Origin: Rhabditoides inermis
Lineage: Eukaryota > Nematoda > Chromadorea > Rhabditida > Rhabditidae
DNA length: 64,000 bases
NCBI GenBank assembly: GCA_963966185.1
Contig: CAWZYM010000327.1
Coordinates: 1-64,000 of the forward strand
Direction of reading: 5' to 3'
Positions 43,601-58,600 of this stretch are shown one piece after another. The notes under the pieces are model-generated. The model saw nothing but the letters and a program-made list of their open reading frames with translations. It had not been told where the DNA came from and ran no database searches. Each line of letters opens with the position of its first letter. The first letter of the stretch is position 1. A program made the position numbers and the translations under genes.

Positions 43601-46600
43601 ACCACTGACTCGGACAGCAGCACATCGACGAGCACCGTCGAACCGTCATCCACCACTGTCTCGGACAGCAGTACATCGACGAGCACCGTCGATTCGTCAT
43701 TCACCACTGTCTCGGACAGCAGCATATCGACGAGCACCGTCGAACCGTCATCCACCACTGACTCGGACAGCAGCACATCGACGAGCACCGTCGAACCGTC
43801 ATCCACCACTGTCTCGGACAGCAGCATTTCGACGAGCACCGTCGAACCGTCATCCACCACTGTCTCGGACAGCAGTACATCGACGAGCACCGTCGATTCG
43901 TCATTCACCACTGTCTTGGACAGCATTACTTCTAAGAGCACCATCGAACCGTCATCCACCACTGACTCGGACAGCAGCACATCGACAAGCACCGTCGAAC
44001 CGTCATCCACCATGGACTCGGACAGCAGCACATCGACGAGCACCGTCGAACCGTCATCCACCACTGTCTCGGACAGCAGCATATCGACGAGCACCGTCGA
44101 ACCGTCATCCACCACTGACTCGGACAGCAGCACATCGACGAGCACCGTCGAACCGTCATCCACCACTGTCTCGGACAGCAGCGTTTCGACGAGCACCGTC
44201 GAACCGTCATCCACCACTGACTCGGACAGCAGCACATCGACAAACACCGTCGAACCGTCATCTACCACTGTCTTGGACAGCAGCACATTGACGAGCTCCG
44301 TCGAACCGTCATCCACCACTGACTCGGACAGCAGCACATCGACGAGCACCGTCGAACCGTCATCCACCACTGTCTCGGACAGCAGCACATCGACAAGCAC
44401 CGTCGAACCGTCATCTACCACTGTCTCGGACAGCAGCACATCGACGAGCACCGTCGAACCGTCATCCACCACTGACTCGGACAGCAGCACATCGACGAGC
44501 ACCGTCGAACCGTCATCCACCACTGACTCGGACAGCAGCACATCGACGAGCACCGTCGAACCGTCATCCACCACTGACTCGGACAGCAGCACATCGACGA
44601 GCACCGTCGAACCGTCATCCACCACTGTCTCGGACAGCAGCATATCGACGAGCACCGTCGAACCGTCATCCATCACTGACTCGGACAGCAGCACATCGAC
44701 AAGCACCGTCGAATCGTCATCCACCACTGTCTCGAACAGCAGTACATTGACGAGCACAGTTGAACCGTCATCCACCACTGTCTCGGACAACAGCACATCG
44801 ACGAGCACCATCAAACCGTCATCCACCACTGTCTCGGACAGCAGCACATCGACGAGCTCCGTCGAACCGTCATCCACCACTGACTCGGACAGCAGTACAT
44901 CGACGAGCACCGTCGATTCGTCATTCACCACTGTCTCGGACAGCAGCATATCGACGAGCACCGTCGAACCGTCATCCACCACTGACTCGGATAGCAGCAC
45001 ATCGACGAGCACCGTCGAACCGTCATCCACCACTGTCTCGGACAGCAGCATTTCGACGAGCACCGTCGAACCGTCATCCACCACTGTCTCGGACAGCAGT
45101 ACATCGACGAGCACCGTCGATTCGTCATTCACCACTGTCTCGGACAGCATTACTTCTAAGAGCACCGTTGAACCGTCATCCACCACTGACTCGGACAGCA
45201 GCACATCGACAAGCACCGTCGAACCGTCATCCACCATGGACTCGGACAGCAGCACATCGACGAGCACCGTCGAACCGTCATCCACCACTGTCTCGGACAG
45301 CAGCATATCGACGAGCACCGTCGAACCGTCATCCACCACTGACTCGGACAGCAGCACATCGACGAGCACCGTCGAACCGTCATCCACCACTGTCTCGGAC
45401 AGCAGCGTTTCGACGAGCACCGTCGAACCGTCATCCACCACTGTCTCGGACAGCAGCGTTTCGACGAGCACCGTCGAACCGTCATCCACCACTGACTCGG
45501 ACAGCAGCACATCGACAAACACCGTCGAACCGTCATCTACCACTGTCTTGGACAGCAGCACATTGACGAGCTCCGTCGAACCGTCATCCACCACTGACTC
45601 GGACAGCAGCACATCGACGAGCACCGTCGAACCGTCATCCACCACTGTCTCGGACAGCAGCACATCGACAAGCACCGTCGAACCGTCATCTACCACTGTC
45701 TCGGACAGCAGCACATCGACGAGCACCGTCGAACCGTCATCCACCACTGACTCGGACAGCAGCACATCGACGAGCACCGTCGAACCGTCATCCACCACTG
45801 ACTCGGACAGCAGCACATCGACGAGCACCGTCGAACCGTCATCCACCACTGACTCGGACAGCAGCACATCGACGAGCACCGTCGAACCGTCATCCACCAC
45901 TGTCTCGGACAGCAGCATATCGACGAGCACCGTCGAACCGTCATCCATCACTGACTCGGACAGCAGCACATCGACAAGCACCGTCGAATCGTCATCCACC
46001 ACTGTCTCGAACAGCAGTACATTGACGAGCACAGTTGAACCGTCATCCACCACTGTCTCGGACAACAGCACATCGACGAGCACCATCAAACCGTCATATA
46101 CCACTGTTTCGGACAGCAGCACATCGACGAGCTCCGTCGAACCGTCATCCACCACTGACTCGGACAGCAGCACTTCGACAAACGCCGTCGAACCGTCATC
46201 TACCACTGTCTTGGACAGCAGCACATCGACGAGCTCCGTCGAACCGTCATCCACCACTGACTCGGACAGCAGCACATCGACGAGCACCGTCGAACCGTCA
46301 TCCACCACTGTCTCGGACAGCAGCACATCGACAAGCACAGTCGAACCGTCATCCACCACTGTCTCGGACAGCAGCACATCGACGAGCACCGTCGAACCGT
46401 CATCCACCACTGACTCGGACAGCAGCACATCGACGAGCACCGTCGGACCGTCATCCACCACTGTCTCGGACAGCAGCACATCGACGAGCACCGTCGAACC
46501 GTCATCCACCACTGTCTCCGACAGCAGCACATCGACGAACACCGTCGAACCGTCATCCACCACTGACTCGGACAGCAGTACATCGACGAGCACCGTCGAT

Positions 46601-49600
46601 TCGTCATTCACCACTGTCTCGGACAGCATTACTTCTAAGAGCACCGTCGAACCGTCATCCACCACTGACTCGGACAGCAGCACATCGACAAGCACCGTCG
46701 AACCGTCATCCACCACTGTCTCGGACAGCAGCACATCGACAAGCACCGTCGAACCGTCATCCACCACTGTCTCGGACAGCAGCACATCGACGAGCACCGT
46801 CGAACCGTCATCCACCACTGACTCGGACAGCAGCACATCGACGAGCACCGTCGAACCGTCATCCACCACTGACTCGGACAGCAGCACATCGACGAGCACC
46901 GTCGAACCGTCATCCACCACTGACTCGGACAGCAGCACTTCGACAAACGCCGTCGAACCGTCATCCACCATTGACTCGGACAGCAGCACATCGACGAGCA
47001 CCGTCGAACCGTCATCCACCACTGACTCGGACAGCAGCACATCGACAAGCACCGTCGAACCGTCATCCACCACTGTCTCGGACAGCAGCATATCGACGAG
47101 CACCGTCGAACCGTCATCCACCACTGACTCGGACAGCAGCACATCGACAAACACCGTCGAACCGTCATCTACCACTGTCTTGGACAGCAGCACATTGACG
47201 AGCTCCGTCGAACCGTCATCCACCACTGACTCGGACAGCAGCACATTGACGAGCACCGTCGAACCGTCATCCACCACTGTCTCGGACAGCAGCACATCGA
47301 CAAGCACCGTCGAACCGTCATCCACCACTGTCTCGGACAGCAGCACATCGACGAGCACCGTCGAACCGTCATCCACCACTGACTCGGACAGCAGCACATC
47401 GACGAGCACCGTCGAACCGTCATCCACCACTGTCTCGGACAGCAGCACATCGACGAACACCGTCGAACCGTCATCCACCACTGACTCGGACAGCAGCATA
47501 TCGACGAGCTCCGTCGAACCGTCATCCACCACTGACTCGGACAGCAGCACATCGACGAGCACCGTCGAACTGTCATCCACCACTGTCTCGGACAGCAGCA
47601 CATCGACAATCACCGTCGAACCGTCATCCACCACTGTCTCGGACAGCAGCACATCGACGAGCACCGTCGAACCGTCATCCACCACTGACTCGGACAGCAG
47701 CACATCGACGAGCTCCGTCGAACCGTCATTCACCACTGACTCGGACAGCAGCACATCGACGAGCACCGTCGAACCGTCATCCACCACTGTCTCGGACAGC
47801 AGTACATCGACGAGCACCGTCGATTCGTCATTCACCACTGTCTCGGACAGCAGCATATCGACGAGCACCGTCGAACCGTCATCCACCACTGACTCGGACA
47901 GCAGCACATCGACGAGCACCGTCGAACCGTCATCCACCACTGTCTCGGACAGCAGCATTTCGACGAGCACCGTCGAACCGTCATCCACCACTGTCTCGGA
48001 CAGCAGTACATCGACGAGCACCGTCGATTCGTCATTCACCACTGTCTTGGACAGCATTACTTCTAAGAGCACCATCGAACCGTCATCCACCACTGACTCG
48101 GACAGCAGCACATCGACAAGCACCGTCGAACCGTCATCCACCATGGACTCGGACAGCAGCACATCGACGAGCACCGTCGAACCGTCATCCACCACTGTCT
48201 CGGACAGCAGCATATCGACGAGCACCGTCGAACCGTCATCCACCACTGACTCGGACAGCAGCACATCGACGAGCACCGTCGAACCGTCATCCACCACTGT
48301 CTCGGACAGCAGCGTTTCGACGAGCACCGTCGAACCGTCATCCACCACTGACTCGGACAGCAGCACATCGACAAACACCGTCGAACCGTCATCTACCACT
48401 GTCTTGGACAGCAGCACATTGACGAGCTCCGTCGAACCGTCATCCACCACTGACTCGGACAGCAGCACATCGACGAGCACCGTCGAACCGTCATCCACCA
48501 CTGTCTCGGACAGCAGCACATCGACAAGCACCGTCGAACCGTCATCTACCACTGTCTCGGACAGCAGCACATCGACGAGCACCGTCGAACCGTCATCCAC
48601 CACTGACTCGGACAGCAGCACATCGACGAGCACCGTCGAACCGTCATCCACCACTGACTCGGACAGCAGCACATCGACGAGCACCGTCGAACCGTCATCC
48701 ACCACTGACTCGGACAGCAGCACATCGACGAGCACCGTCGAACCGTCATCCACCACTGTCTCGGACAGCAGCATATCGACGAGCACCGTCGAACCGTCAT
48801 CCATCACTGACTCGGACAGCAGCACATCGACAAGCACCGTCGAATCGTCATCCACCACTGTCTCGAACAGCAGTACATTGACGAGCACAGTTGAACCGTC
48901 ATCCACCACTGTCTCGGACAACAGCACATCGACGAGCACCATCAAACCGTCATCCACCACTGTCTCGGACAGCAGCACATCGACGAGCTCCGTCGAACCG
49001 TCATCCACCACTGACTCGGACAGCAGTACATCGACGAGCACCGTCGATTCGTCATTCACCACTGTCTCGGACAGCAGCATATCGACGAGCACCGTCGAAC
49101 CGTCATCCACCACTGACTCGGATAGCAGCACATCGACGAGCACCGTCGAACCGTCATCCACCACTGTCTCGGACAGCAGCATTTCGACGAGCACCGTCGA
49201 ACCGTCATCCACCACTGTCTCGGACAGCAGTACATCGACGAGCACCGTCGATTCGTCATTCACCACTGTCTCGGACAGCATTACTTCTAAGAGCACCGTT
49301 GAACCGTCATCCACCACTGACTCGGACAGCAGCACATCGACAAGCACCGTCGAACCGTCATCCACCATGGACTCGGACAGCAGCACATCGACGAGCACCG
49401 TCGAACCGTCATCCACCACTGTCTCGGACAGCAGCATATCGACGAGCACCGTCGAACCGTCATCCACCACTGACTCGGACAGCAGCACATCGACGAGCAC
49501 CGTCGAACCGTCATCCACCACTGTCTCGGACAGCAGCGTTTCGACGAGCACCGTCGAACCGTCATCCACCACTGACTCGGACAGCAGCACATCGACAAAC

Positions 49601-52600
49601 ACCGTCGAACCGTCATCTACCACTGTCTTGGACAGCAGCACATTGACGAGCTCCGTCGAACCGTCATCCACCACTGACTCGGACAGCAGCACATCGACGA
49701 GCACCGTCGAACCGTCATCCACCACTGTCTCGGACAGCAGCACATCGACAAGCACCGTCGAACCGTCATCTACCACTGTCTCGGACAGCAGCACATCGAC
49801 GAGCACCGTCGAACCGTCATCCACCACTGACTCGGACAGCAGCACATCGACGAGCACCGTCGAACCGTCATCCACCACTGACTCGGACAGCAGCACATCG
49901 ACGAGCACCGTCGAACCGTCATCCACCACTGACTCGGACAGCAGCACATCGACGAGCACCGTCGAACCGTCATCCACCACTGTCTCGGACAGCAGCATAT
50001 CGACGAGCACCGTCGAACCGTCATCCATCACTGACTCGGACAGCAGCACATCGACAAGCACCGTCGAATCGTCATCCACCACTGTCTCGAACAGCAGTAC
50101 ATTGACGAGCACAGTTGAACCGTCATCCACCACTGTCTCGGACAACAGCACATCGACGAGCACCATCAAACCGTCATATACCACTGTTTCGGACAGCAGC
50201 ACATCGACGAGCTCCGTCGAACCGTCATCCACCACTGACTCGGACAGCAGCACATCGACGAGCACCGTCGAACCGTCATCCACCACTGTCTCGGACAGCA
50301 GCACATCGACAAGCACAGTCGAACCGTCATCCACCACTGTCTCGGACAGCAGCACATCGACGAGCACCGTCGAACCGTCATCCACCACTGACTCGGACAG
50401 CAGCACATCGACGAGCACCGTCGGACCGTCATCCACCACTGTCTCGGACATCAGCACATCGACGAGCACCGTCGAACCGTCATCCACCACTGTCTCCGAC
50501 AGCAGCACATCGACGAACACCGTCGAACCGTCATCCACCACTGACTCGGACAGCAGTACATCGACGAGCACCGTCGATTCGTCATTCACCACTGTCTCGG
50601 ACAGCATTACTTCTAAGAGCACCGTCGAACCGTCATCCACCACTGACTCGGACAGCAGCACATCGACAAGCACCGTCGAACCGTCATCCACCACTGTCTC
50701 GGACAGCAGCACATCGACAAGCACCGTCGAACCGTCATCCACCACTGTCTCGGACAGCAGCACATCGACGAGCACCGTCGAACCGTCATCCACCACTGAC
50801 TCGGACAGCAGCACATCGACGAGCACCGTCGAACCGTCATCCACCACTGACTCGGACAGCAGCACATCGACGAGCACCGTCGAACCGTCATCCACCACTG
50901 ACTCGGACAGCAGCACTTCGACAAACGCCGTCGAACCGTCATCCACCATTGACTCGGACAGCAGCACATCGACGAGCACCGTCGAACCGTCATTCACCAC
51001 TGACTCGGACAGCAGCACATCGACAAGCACCGTCGAACCGTCATCCACCACTGTCTCGGACAGCAGCATATCGACGAGCACCGTCGAACCGTCATCCACC
51101 ACTGACTCGGACAGCAGCACATCGACAAACACCGTCGAACCGTCATCTACCACTGTCTTGGACAGCAGCACATTGACGAGCTCCGTCGAACCGTCATCCA
51201 CCACTGACTCGGACAGCAGCACATTGACGAGCACCGTCGAACCGTCATCCACCACTGTCTCGGACAGCAGCACATCGACAAGCACCGTCGAACCGTCATC
51301 CACCACTGTCTCGGACAGCAGCACATCGACGAGCACCGTCGAACCGTCATCCACCACTGACTCGGACAGCAGCACATCGACGAGCACCGTCGAACCGTCA
51401 TCCACCACTGACTCGGACAGCAGCACATCGACGAGCACCGTCGAACCGTCATCCACCACTGACTCGGACAGCAGCACTTCGACAAACGCCGTCGAACCGT
51501 CATCTACCACTGTCTTGGACAGCAGCACATCGATGAGCTCCGTAGAACCGTCATCCACCACTGACTCGGACAGCAGCACATCGACGAGCACCGTCGAACC
51601 GTCATCCACCACTGTCTCGGACAGCAGCACATCGACAAGCACAGTCGAACCGTCATCCACCACTGTCTCGGACAGCAGCACATCGACGAGCACCGTCGAA
51701 CCGTCATCCACCACTGACTCGGACAGCAGCACATCGACGAGCACCGTCGGACCGTCATCCACCACTGTCTCGGACAGCAGCACATCGACGAGCACCGTCG
51801 AACCGTCATCCACCACTGTCTCGGACAGCAGCACATCGACGAACACCGTCGAACCGTCATCCACCACTGACTCGGACAGCAGCATATCGACGAGCTCCGT
51901 CGAACCGTCATCCACCACTGACTCGGACAGCAGCACATCGACGAGCACCGTCGAACTGTCATCCACCACTGTCTCGGACAGCAGCACATCGACAATCACC
52001 GTCGAACCGTCATCCACCACTGTCTCGGACAGCAGCACATCGACGAGCACCGTCGAACCGTCATCCACCACTGACTCGGACAGCAGCACATCGACGAGCT
52101 CCGTCGAACCGTCATTCACCACTGACTCGGACAGCAGCACATCGACGAGCACCGTCGAACCGTCATCCACCACTGTCTCGGACAGCAGTACATCGACGAG
52201 CACCGTCGATTCGTCATTCACCACTGTCTCGGACAGCAGCATATCGACGAGCACCGTCGAACCGTCATCCACCACTGACTCGGACAGCAGCACATCGACG
52301 AGCACCGTCGAACCGTCATCCACCACTGTCTCGGACAGCAGCATTTCGACGAGCACCGTCGAACCGTCATCCACCACTGTCTCGGACAGCAGTACATCGA
52401 CGAGCACCGTCGATTCGTCATTCACCACTGTCTCGGACAGCATTACTTCTAAGAGCACCATCGAACCGTCATCCACCACTGACTCGGACAGCAGCACATC
52501 GACAAGCACCGTCGAACCGTCATCCACCATGGACTCGGACAGCAGCACATCGACGAGCACCGTCGAACCGTCATCCACCACTGTCTCGGACAGCAGCATA

Positions 52601-55600
52601 TCGACGAGCACCGTCGAACCGTCATCCACCACTGACTCGGACAGCAGCACATCGACGAGCACCGTCGAACCGTCATCCACCACTGTCTCGGACAGCAGCG
52701 TTTCGACGAGCACCGTCGAACCGTCATCCACCACTGACTCGGACAGCAGCACATCGACAAACACCGTCGAACCGTCATCTACCACTGTCTTGGACAGCAG
52801 CACATTGACGAGCTCCGTCGAACCGTCATCCACCACTGACTCGGACAGCAGCACATCGACGAGCACCGTCGAACCGTCATCCACCACTGTCTCGGACAGC
52901 AGCACATCGACAAGCACCGTCGAACCGTCATCTACCACTGTCTCGGACAGCAGCACATCGACGAGCACCGTCGAACCGTCATCCACCACTGACTCGGACA
53001 GCAGCACATCGACGAGCACCGTCGAACCGTCATCCACCACTGACTCGGACAGCAGCACATCGACGAGCACCGTCGAACCGTCATCCACCACTGACTCGGA
53101 CAGCAGCACATCGACGAGCACCGTCGAACCGTCATCCACCACTGTCTCGGACAGCAGCATATCGACGAGCACCGTCGAACCGTCATCCATCACTGACTCG
53201 GACAGCAGCACATCGACAAGCACCGTCGAATCGTCATCCACCACTGTCTCGAACAGCAGTACATTGACGAGCACAGTTGAACCGTCATCCACCACTGTCT
53301 CGGACAACAGCACATCGACGAGCACCATCAAACCGTCATCCACCACTGTCTCGGACAGCAGCACATCGACGAGCTCCGTCGAACCGTCATCCACCACTGA
53401 CTCGGACAGCAGTACATCGACGAGCACCGTCGATTCGTCATTCACCACTGTCTCGGACAGCAGCATATCGACGAGCACCGTCGAACCGTCATCCACCACT
53501 GACTCGGACAGCAGCACATCGACGAGCACCGTCGAACCGTCATCCACCACTGACTCGGACAGCAGCACATCGACGAGCACCGTCGAACCGTCATCCACCA
53601 CTGTCTCGGACAGCAGCATTTCGACGAGCACCGTCGAACCGTCATCCACCACTGTCTCGGACAGCAGTACATCGACGAGCACCGTCGATTCGTCATTCAC
53701 CACTGTCTCGGACAGCATTACTTCTAAGAGCACCGTCGAACCGTCATCCACCACTGACTCGGACAGCAGCACATCGACAAGCACCGTCGAACCGTCATCC
53801 ACCATGGACTCGGACAGCAGCACATCGACGAGCACCGTCGAACCGTCATCCACCACTGTCTCGGACAGCAGCATATCGACGAGCACCGTCGAACCGTCAT
53901 CCACCACTGACTCGGACAGCAGCACATCGACGAGCACCGTCGAACCGTCATCCACCACTGTCTCGGACAGCAGCGTTTCGACGAGCACCGTCAAACCGTC
54001 ATCCACCACTGTCTCGGACGTTTCGACGAGCACCGTCGAACCGTCATCCACCACTGACTCGGACAGCAGCACATCGACAAACACCGTCGAACCGTCATCT
54101 ACCACTGTCTTGGACAGCAGCACATTGACGAGCTCCGTCGAACCGTCATCCACCACTGACTCGGACAGCAGCACATCGACGAGCACCGTCGAACCGTCAT
54201 CCACCACTGTCTCGGACAGCAGCACATCGACAAGCACCGTCGAACCGTCATCTACCACTGTCTCGGACAGCAGCACATCGACGAGCACCGTCGAACCGTC
54301 ATCCACCACTGACTCGGACAGCAGCACATCGACGAGCACCGTCGAACCGTCATCCACCACTGACTCGGACAGCAGCACATCGACGAGCACCGTCGAACCG
54401 TCATCCACCACTGACTCGGACAGCAGCACATCGACGAGCACCGTCGAACCGTCATCCACCACTGTCTCGGACAGCAGCATATCGACGAGCACCGTCGAAC
54501 CGTCATCCATCACTGACTCGGACAGCAGCACATCGACAAGCACCGTCGAATCGTCATCCACCACTGTCTCGAACAGCAGTACATTGACGAGCACAGTTGA
54601 ACCGTCATCCACCACTGTCTCGGACAACAGCACATCGACGAGCACCATCAAACCGTCATCCACCACTGTCTCGGACAGCAGCACATCGACGAGCTCCGTC
54701 GAACCGTCATCCACCACTGACTCGGACAGCAGCACTTCGACAAACGCCGTCGAACCGTCATCTACCACTGTCTTGGACAGCAGCACATCGACGAGCTCCG
54801 TCGAACTGTCATCCACCACTGACTCGGACAGCAGCACATCGACGAGCACCGTCGAACCGTCATCCACCACTGTCTCGGACAGCAGCACATCGACAAGCAC
54901 AGTCGAACCGTCATCCACCACTGTCTCGGACAGCAGCACATCGACGAGCACCGTCGAACCGTCATCCACCACTGACTCGGACAGCAGCACATCGACGAGC
55001 ACCGTCGGACCGTCATCCACCACTGTCTCGGACAGCAGCACATCGACGAGCACCGTCGAACCGTCATCCACCACTGTCTCGGACAGCAGCACATCGACGA
55101 ACACCGTCGAACCGTCATCCACCACTGACTCGGACAGCAGCATATCGACGAGCTCCGTCGAACCGTCATCCACCACTGACTCGGACAGCAGCACATCGAC
55201 GAGCACCGTCGAACTGTCATCCACCACTGTCTCGGACAGCAGCACATCGACAAGCACCGTCGAACCGTCATCCACCACTGTTTCGGACAGCAGCACATCG
55301 ACGAGCACCGTCGAACCGTCATCCACCACTGACTCGGGCAGCAGCACATCGACGAGCACCGTCGAACCGTCATCCACCACTGACTCGGACAGCAGCACAT
55401 CGACAAACACCGTCGAACCGTCATCTATCACTGTCTTAGACAGCAGCACATCGACGAGCTCCGTCGAACCGTCATTCACCACTGACTCGGACAGCAGCAC
55501 ATCGACGAGCACCGTCGAACCGTCATCCACCACTGTCTCGGACAGCAGTACATCGACGAGCACCGTCGATTCGTCATTCACCACTGTCTCGGACAGCAGC

Positions 55601-58600
55601 ATATCGACGAGCACCGTCGAACCGTCATCCACCACTGACTCGGACAGCAGCACATCGACGAGCACCGTCGAACCGTCATCCACCACTGTCTCGGACAGCA
55701 GCATTTCGACGAGCACCGTCGAACCGTCATCCACCACTGTCTCGGACAGCAGTACATCGACGAGCACCGTCGATTCGTCATTCACCACTGTCTCGGACAG
55801 CATTACTTCTAAGAGCACCGTCGAACCGTCATCCACCACTGACTCGGACAGCAGCACATCGACAAGCACCGTCGAACCGTCATCCACCATGGACTCGGAC
55901 AGCAGCACATCGACAAGCACCGTCGAACCGTCATCCACAACTGTCTCGGACAGCAGCATATCGACGAGCACCGTCGAACCGTCATCCACCACTGACTCGG
56001 ACAGCAGCACATCGACGAGCACCGTCGAACCGTCATCCACCACTGTCTCGGACAGCAGCGTTTCGACGAGCACCGTCGAACCGTCATCCACCACTGACTC
56101 GGACAGCAGCACATCGACAAACACCGTCGAACCGTCATCTACCACTGTCTTGGACAGCAGCACATTGACGAGCTCCGTCGAACCGTCATCCACCACTGAC
56201 TCGGACAGCAGCACATCGACGAGCACCGTCGAACCGTCATCCACCACTGTCTCGGACAGCAGTACATCGACGAGCACCGTCGATTCGTCATTCACCACTG
56301 TCTCGGACAGCATTACTTCTAAGAGCACCGTCGAACCGTCATCCACCACTGACTCGGACAGCAGCACATCGACAAGCACCGTCGAACCGTCATCCACTAT
56401 GGACTCGGACAGCAGCACATCGACGAGCACCGTCGAACCGTCATCCACAACTGTTTCGGACAGCAGCATATCGACGAGCACCGTCGAACCGTCATCCACC
56501 ACTGACTCGGACAGCAGCATATCGACGAGCACCGTCGAACCGTCATCCATCACTGACTCGGACAGCAGCACATCGACAAGCACCGTCGAATCGTCATCCA
56601 CCACTGTCTCGAACAGCAGTACATTGACGAGCACAGTTGAACCGTCATCCACCACTGTCTCGGACAACAGCACATCGACGAGCTCCGTCGAACCGTCATC
56701 CACCACTGACTCGGACAGCAGCACATCGACGAGCACCGTCGAACCGTCATCCACCACTGTCTCGGACAGCAGCACATCGACAAGCACCGTCGAACCGTCA
56801 TCTACCTTTGTCTCGGACAGCAGCACATCGACGAGCACCGTCGAACCGTCATCCACCACTGACTCGGACAGCAGCATATCGACGAGCACCGTCGAACCGT
56901 CATACACCACTGACTCGGACAGCAGCACATCGACGAGCACCGTCGAACCGTCATCCACCACTGTCTCGGACAGCAGCATTTCGACGAGCACCGTCGAACC
57001 GTCATCCACCACTGTCTCGGACAGCAGTACATCGACGAGCACCGTCGATTCGTCATTCACCACTGTCTCGGACAGCATTACTTCTAAGAGCACCGTCGAA
57101 CCGTCATCCACCACTGACTCGGACAGCAGCACATCGACAAGCACCGTCGAACCGTCATCCACTATGGACTCGGACAGCAGCACATCGACGAGCACCGTCG
57201 AACCGTCATCCACAACTGTTTCGGACAGCAGCATATCGACGAGCACCGTCAAACCGTCATCCACCACTGACTCGGACAGCAGCACATCGACGAGCACCGT
57301 CGAACCGTCATCCACCACTGTCTCGGACAGCAGCGTTTCGACGAGCACCGTCGAACCGTCATCCACCACTGACTCGGACAGCAGCACATCGACAAACACC
57401 GTCGAACCGTCATCTACCACTGTCTTGGACAGCAGCACATTGACGAGCTCCGTCGAACCGTCATCCACCACTGACTCGGACAGCAGCACATCGACGAGCA
57501 CCGTCGAACCGTCATCCACCACTGTCTCGGACAGCAGCACATCGACAAGCACCGTCGAACCGTCATCTACCTTTACTCGGACAGCAGCACATCGACGAGC
57601 ACCGTCGAACCGTCATCCACCACTGACTCGGACAGCAGCACATCGACGAGCACCGTCGAACCGTCATCCACCACTGACTCGGACAGCAGCACATCGACGA
57701 GCACCGTCGAACCGTCATCCACCACTGACTCGGACAGCAGCACATCGACGAGCACCGTCGAACCGTCATCCACCACTGTCTCGGACAGCAGCATATCGAC
57801 GAGCACCGTCGAACCGTCATCCATCACTGACTCGGACAGCAGCACATCGACAAGCACCGTCGAATCGTCATCCACCACTGTCTCGAACAGCAGTACATTG
57901 ACGAGCACAGTTGAACCGTCATCCACCACTGTCTCGGACAACAGCACATCGACGAGCACCATCAAACCGTCATCCACCACTGTCTCGGACAGCAGCACAT
58001 CGACAAGCACCGTCGAACCGTCATCCACCACTGTCTCGGATAACAGCACATCGACGAGCACCGTCAAACCATCATCCACCACTGTCTCGGACAACAGCAC
58101 ATCGACGAGCACCGTCGAACCGTCATCCACCACTGTCTCGGACAGCAGCACATCGACGAGCACCGTCGAACCGTCATCCACCACTGTCTCGGACAGCAGC
58201 ACATCGACGAGCACCGTCGCACCGTCATCCACCACTGTCTCGGACAGCAGCACATCGACGAGCACCGTCGAACCGTCATCCACCACTGTCTCGGACAGCA
58301 GCACATCGACGAGCACCTTCGAACCGTCATCCACCACTGTCTCGGACAGCAGCACATCGACGAGCACTGTCAAACCGGCATCCACCACTGTCTCGGACAA
58401 CATTACTTCGACGAGTACCGTCGAACCGTCATCCACCATTGTCTCGGACTACAGCACATTGACGAGCACCGTCGAACCGTCATCCACCACTGTCTCGGAC
58501 AGCATTACTTCGACGAGCACCGTCGAACCGTCATCCACCACTGACTCGGACAGCAGCACATCGACAAGCACCGTCGAACCGTCATCCACCACTTTCTCGG

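Noticed and set aside
41260..57552. A 5430-codon minus-strand protein (VVDDGSTVLVDVLLSE repeats)
   Set aside because: It is the antisense shadow of a repeat whose period is a multiple of three. It has no signal peptide or upstream exons, whereas the sense frame is entered by a well-phased set of exons with a signal peptide. Kept only as an observation.
44760..58462. Repeated plus-strand frames reading TRTAAHRRAPSNRHPPL
   Set aside because: These are second-frame shadows of the 51-bp unit, cut regularly by TGA in CATTGACG units.
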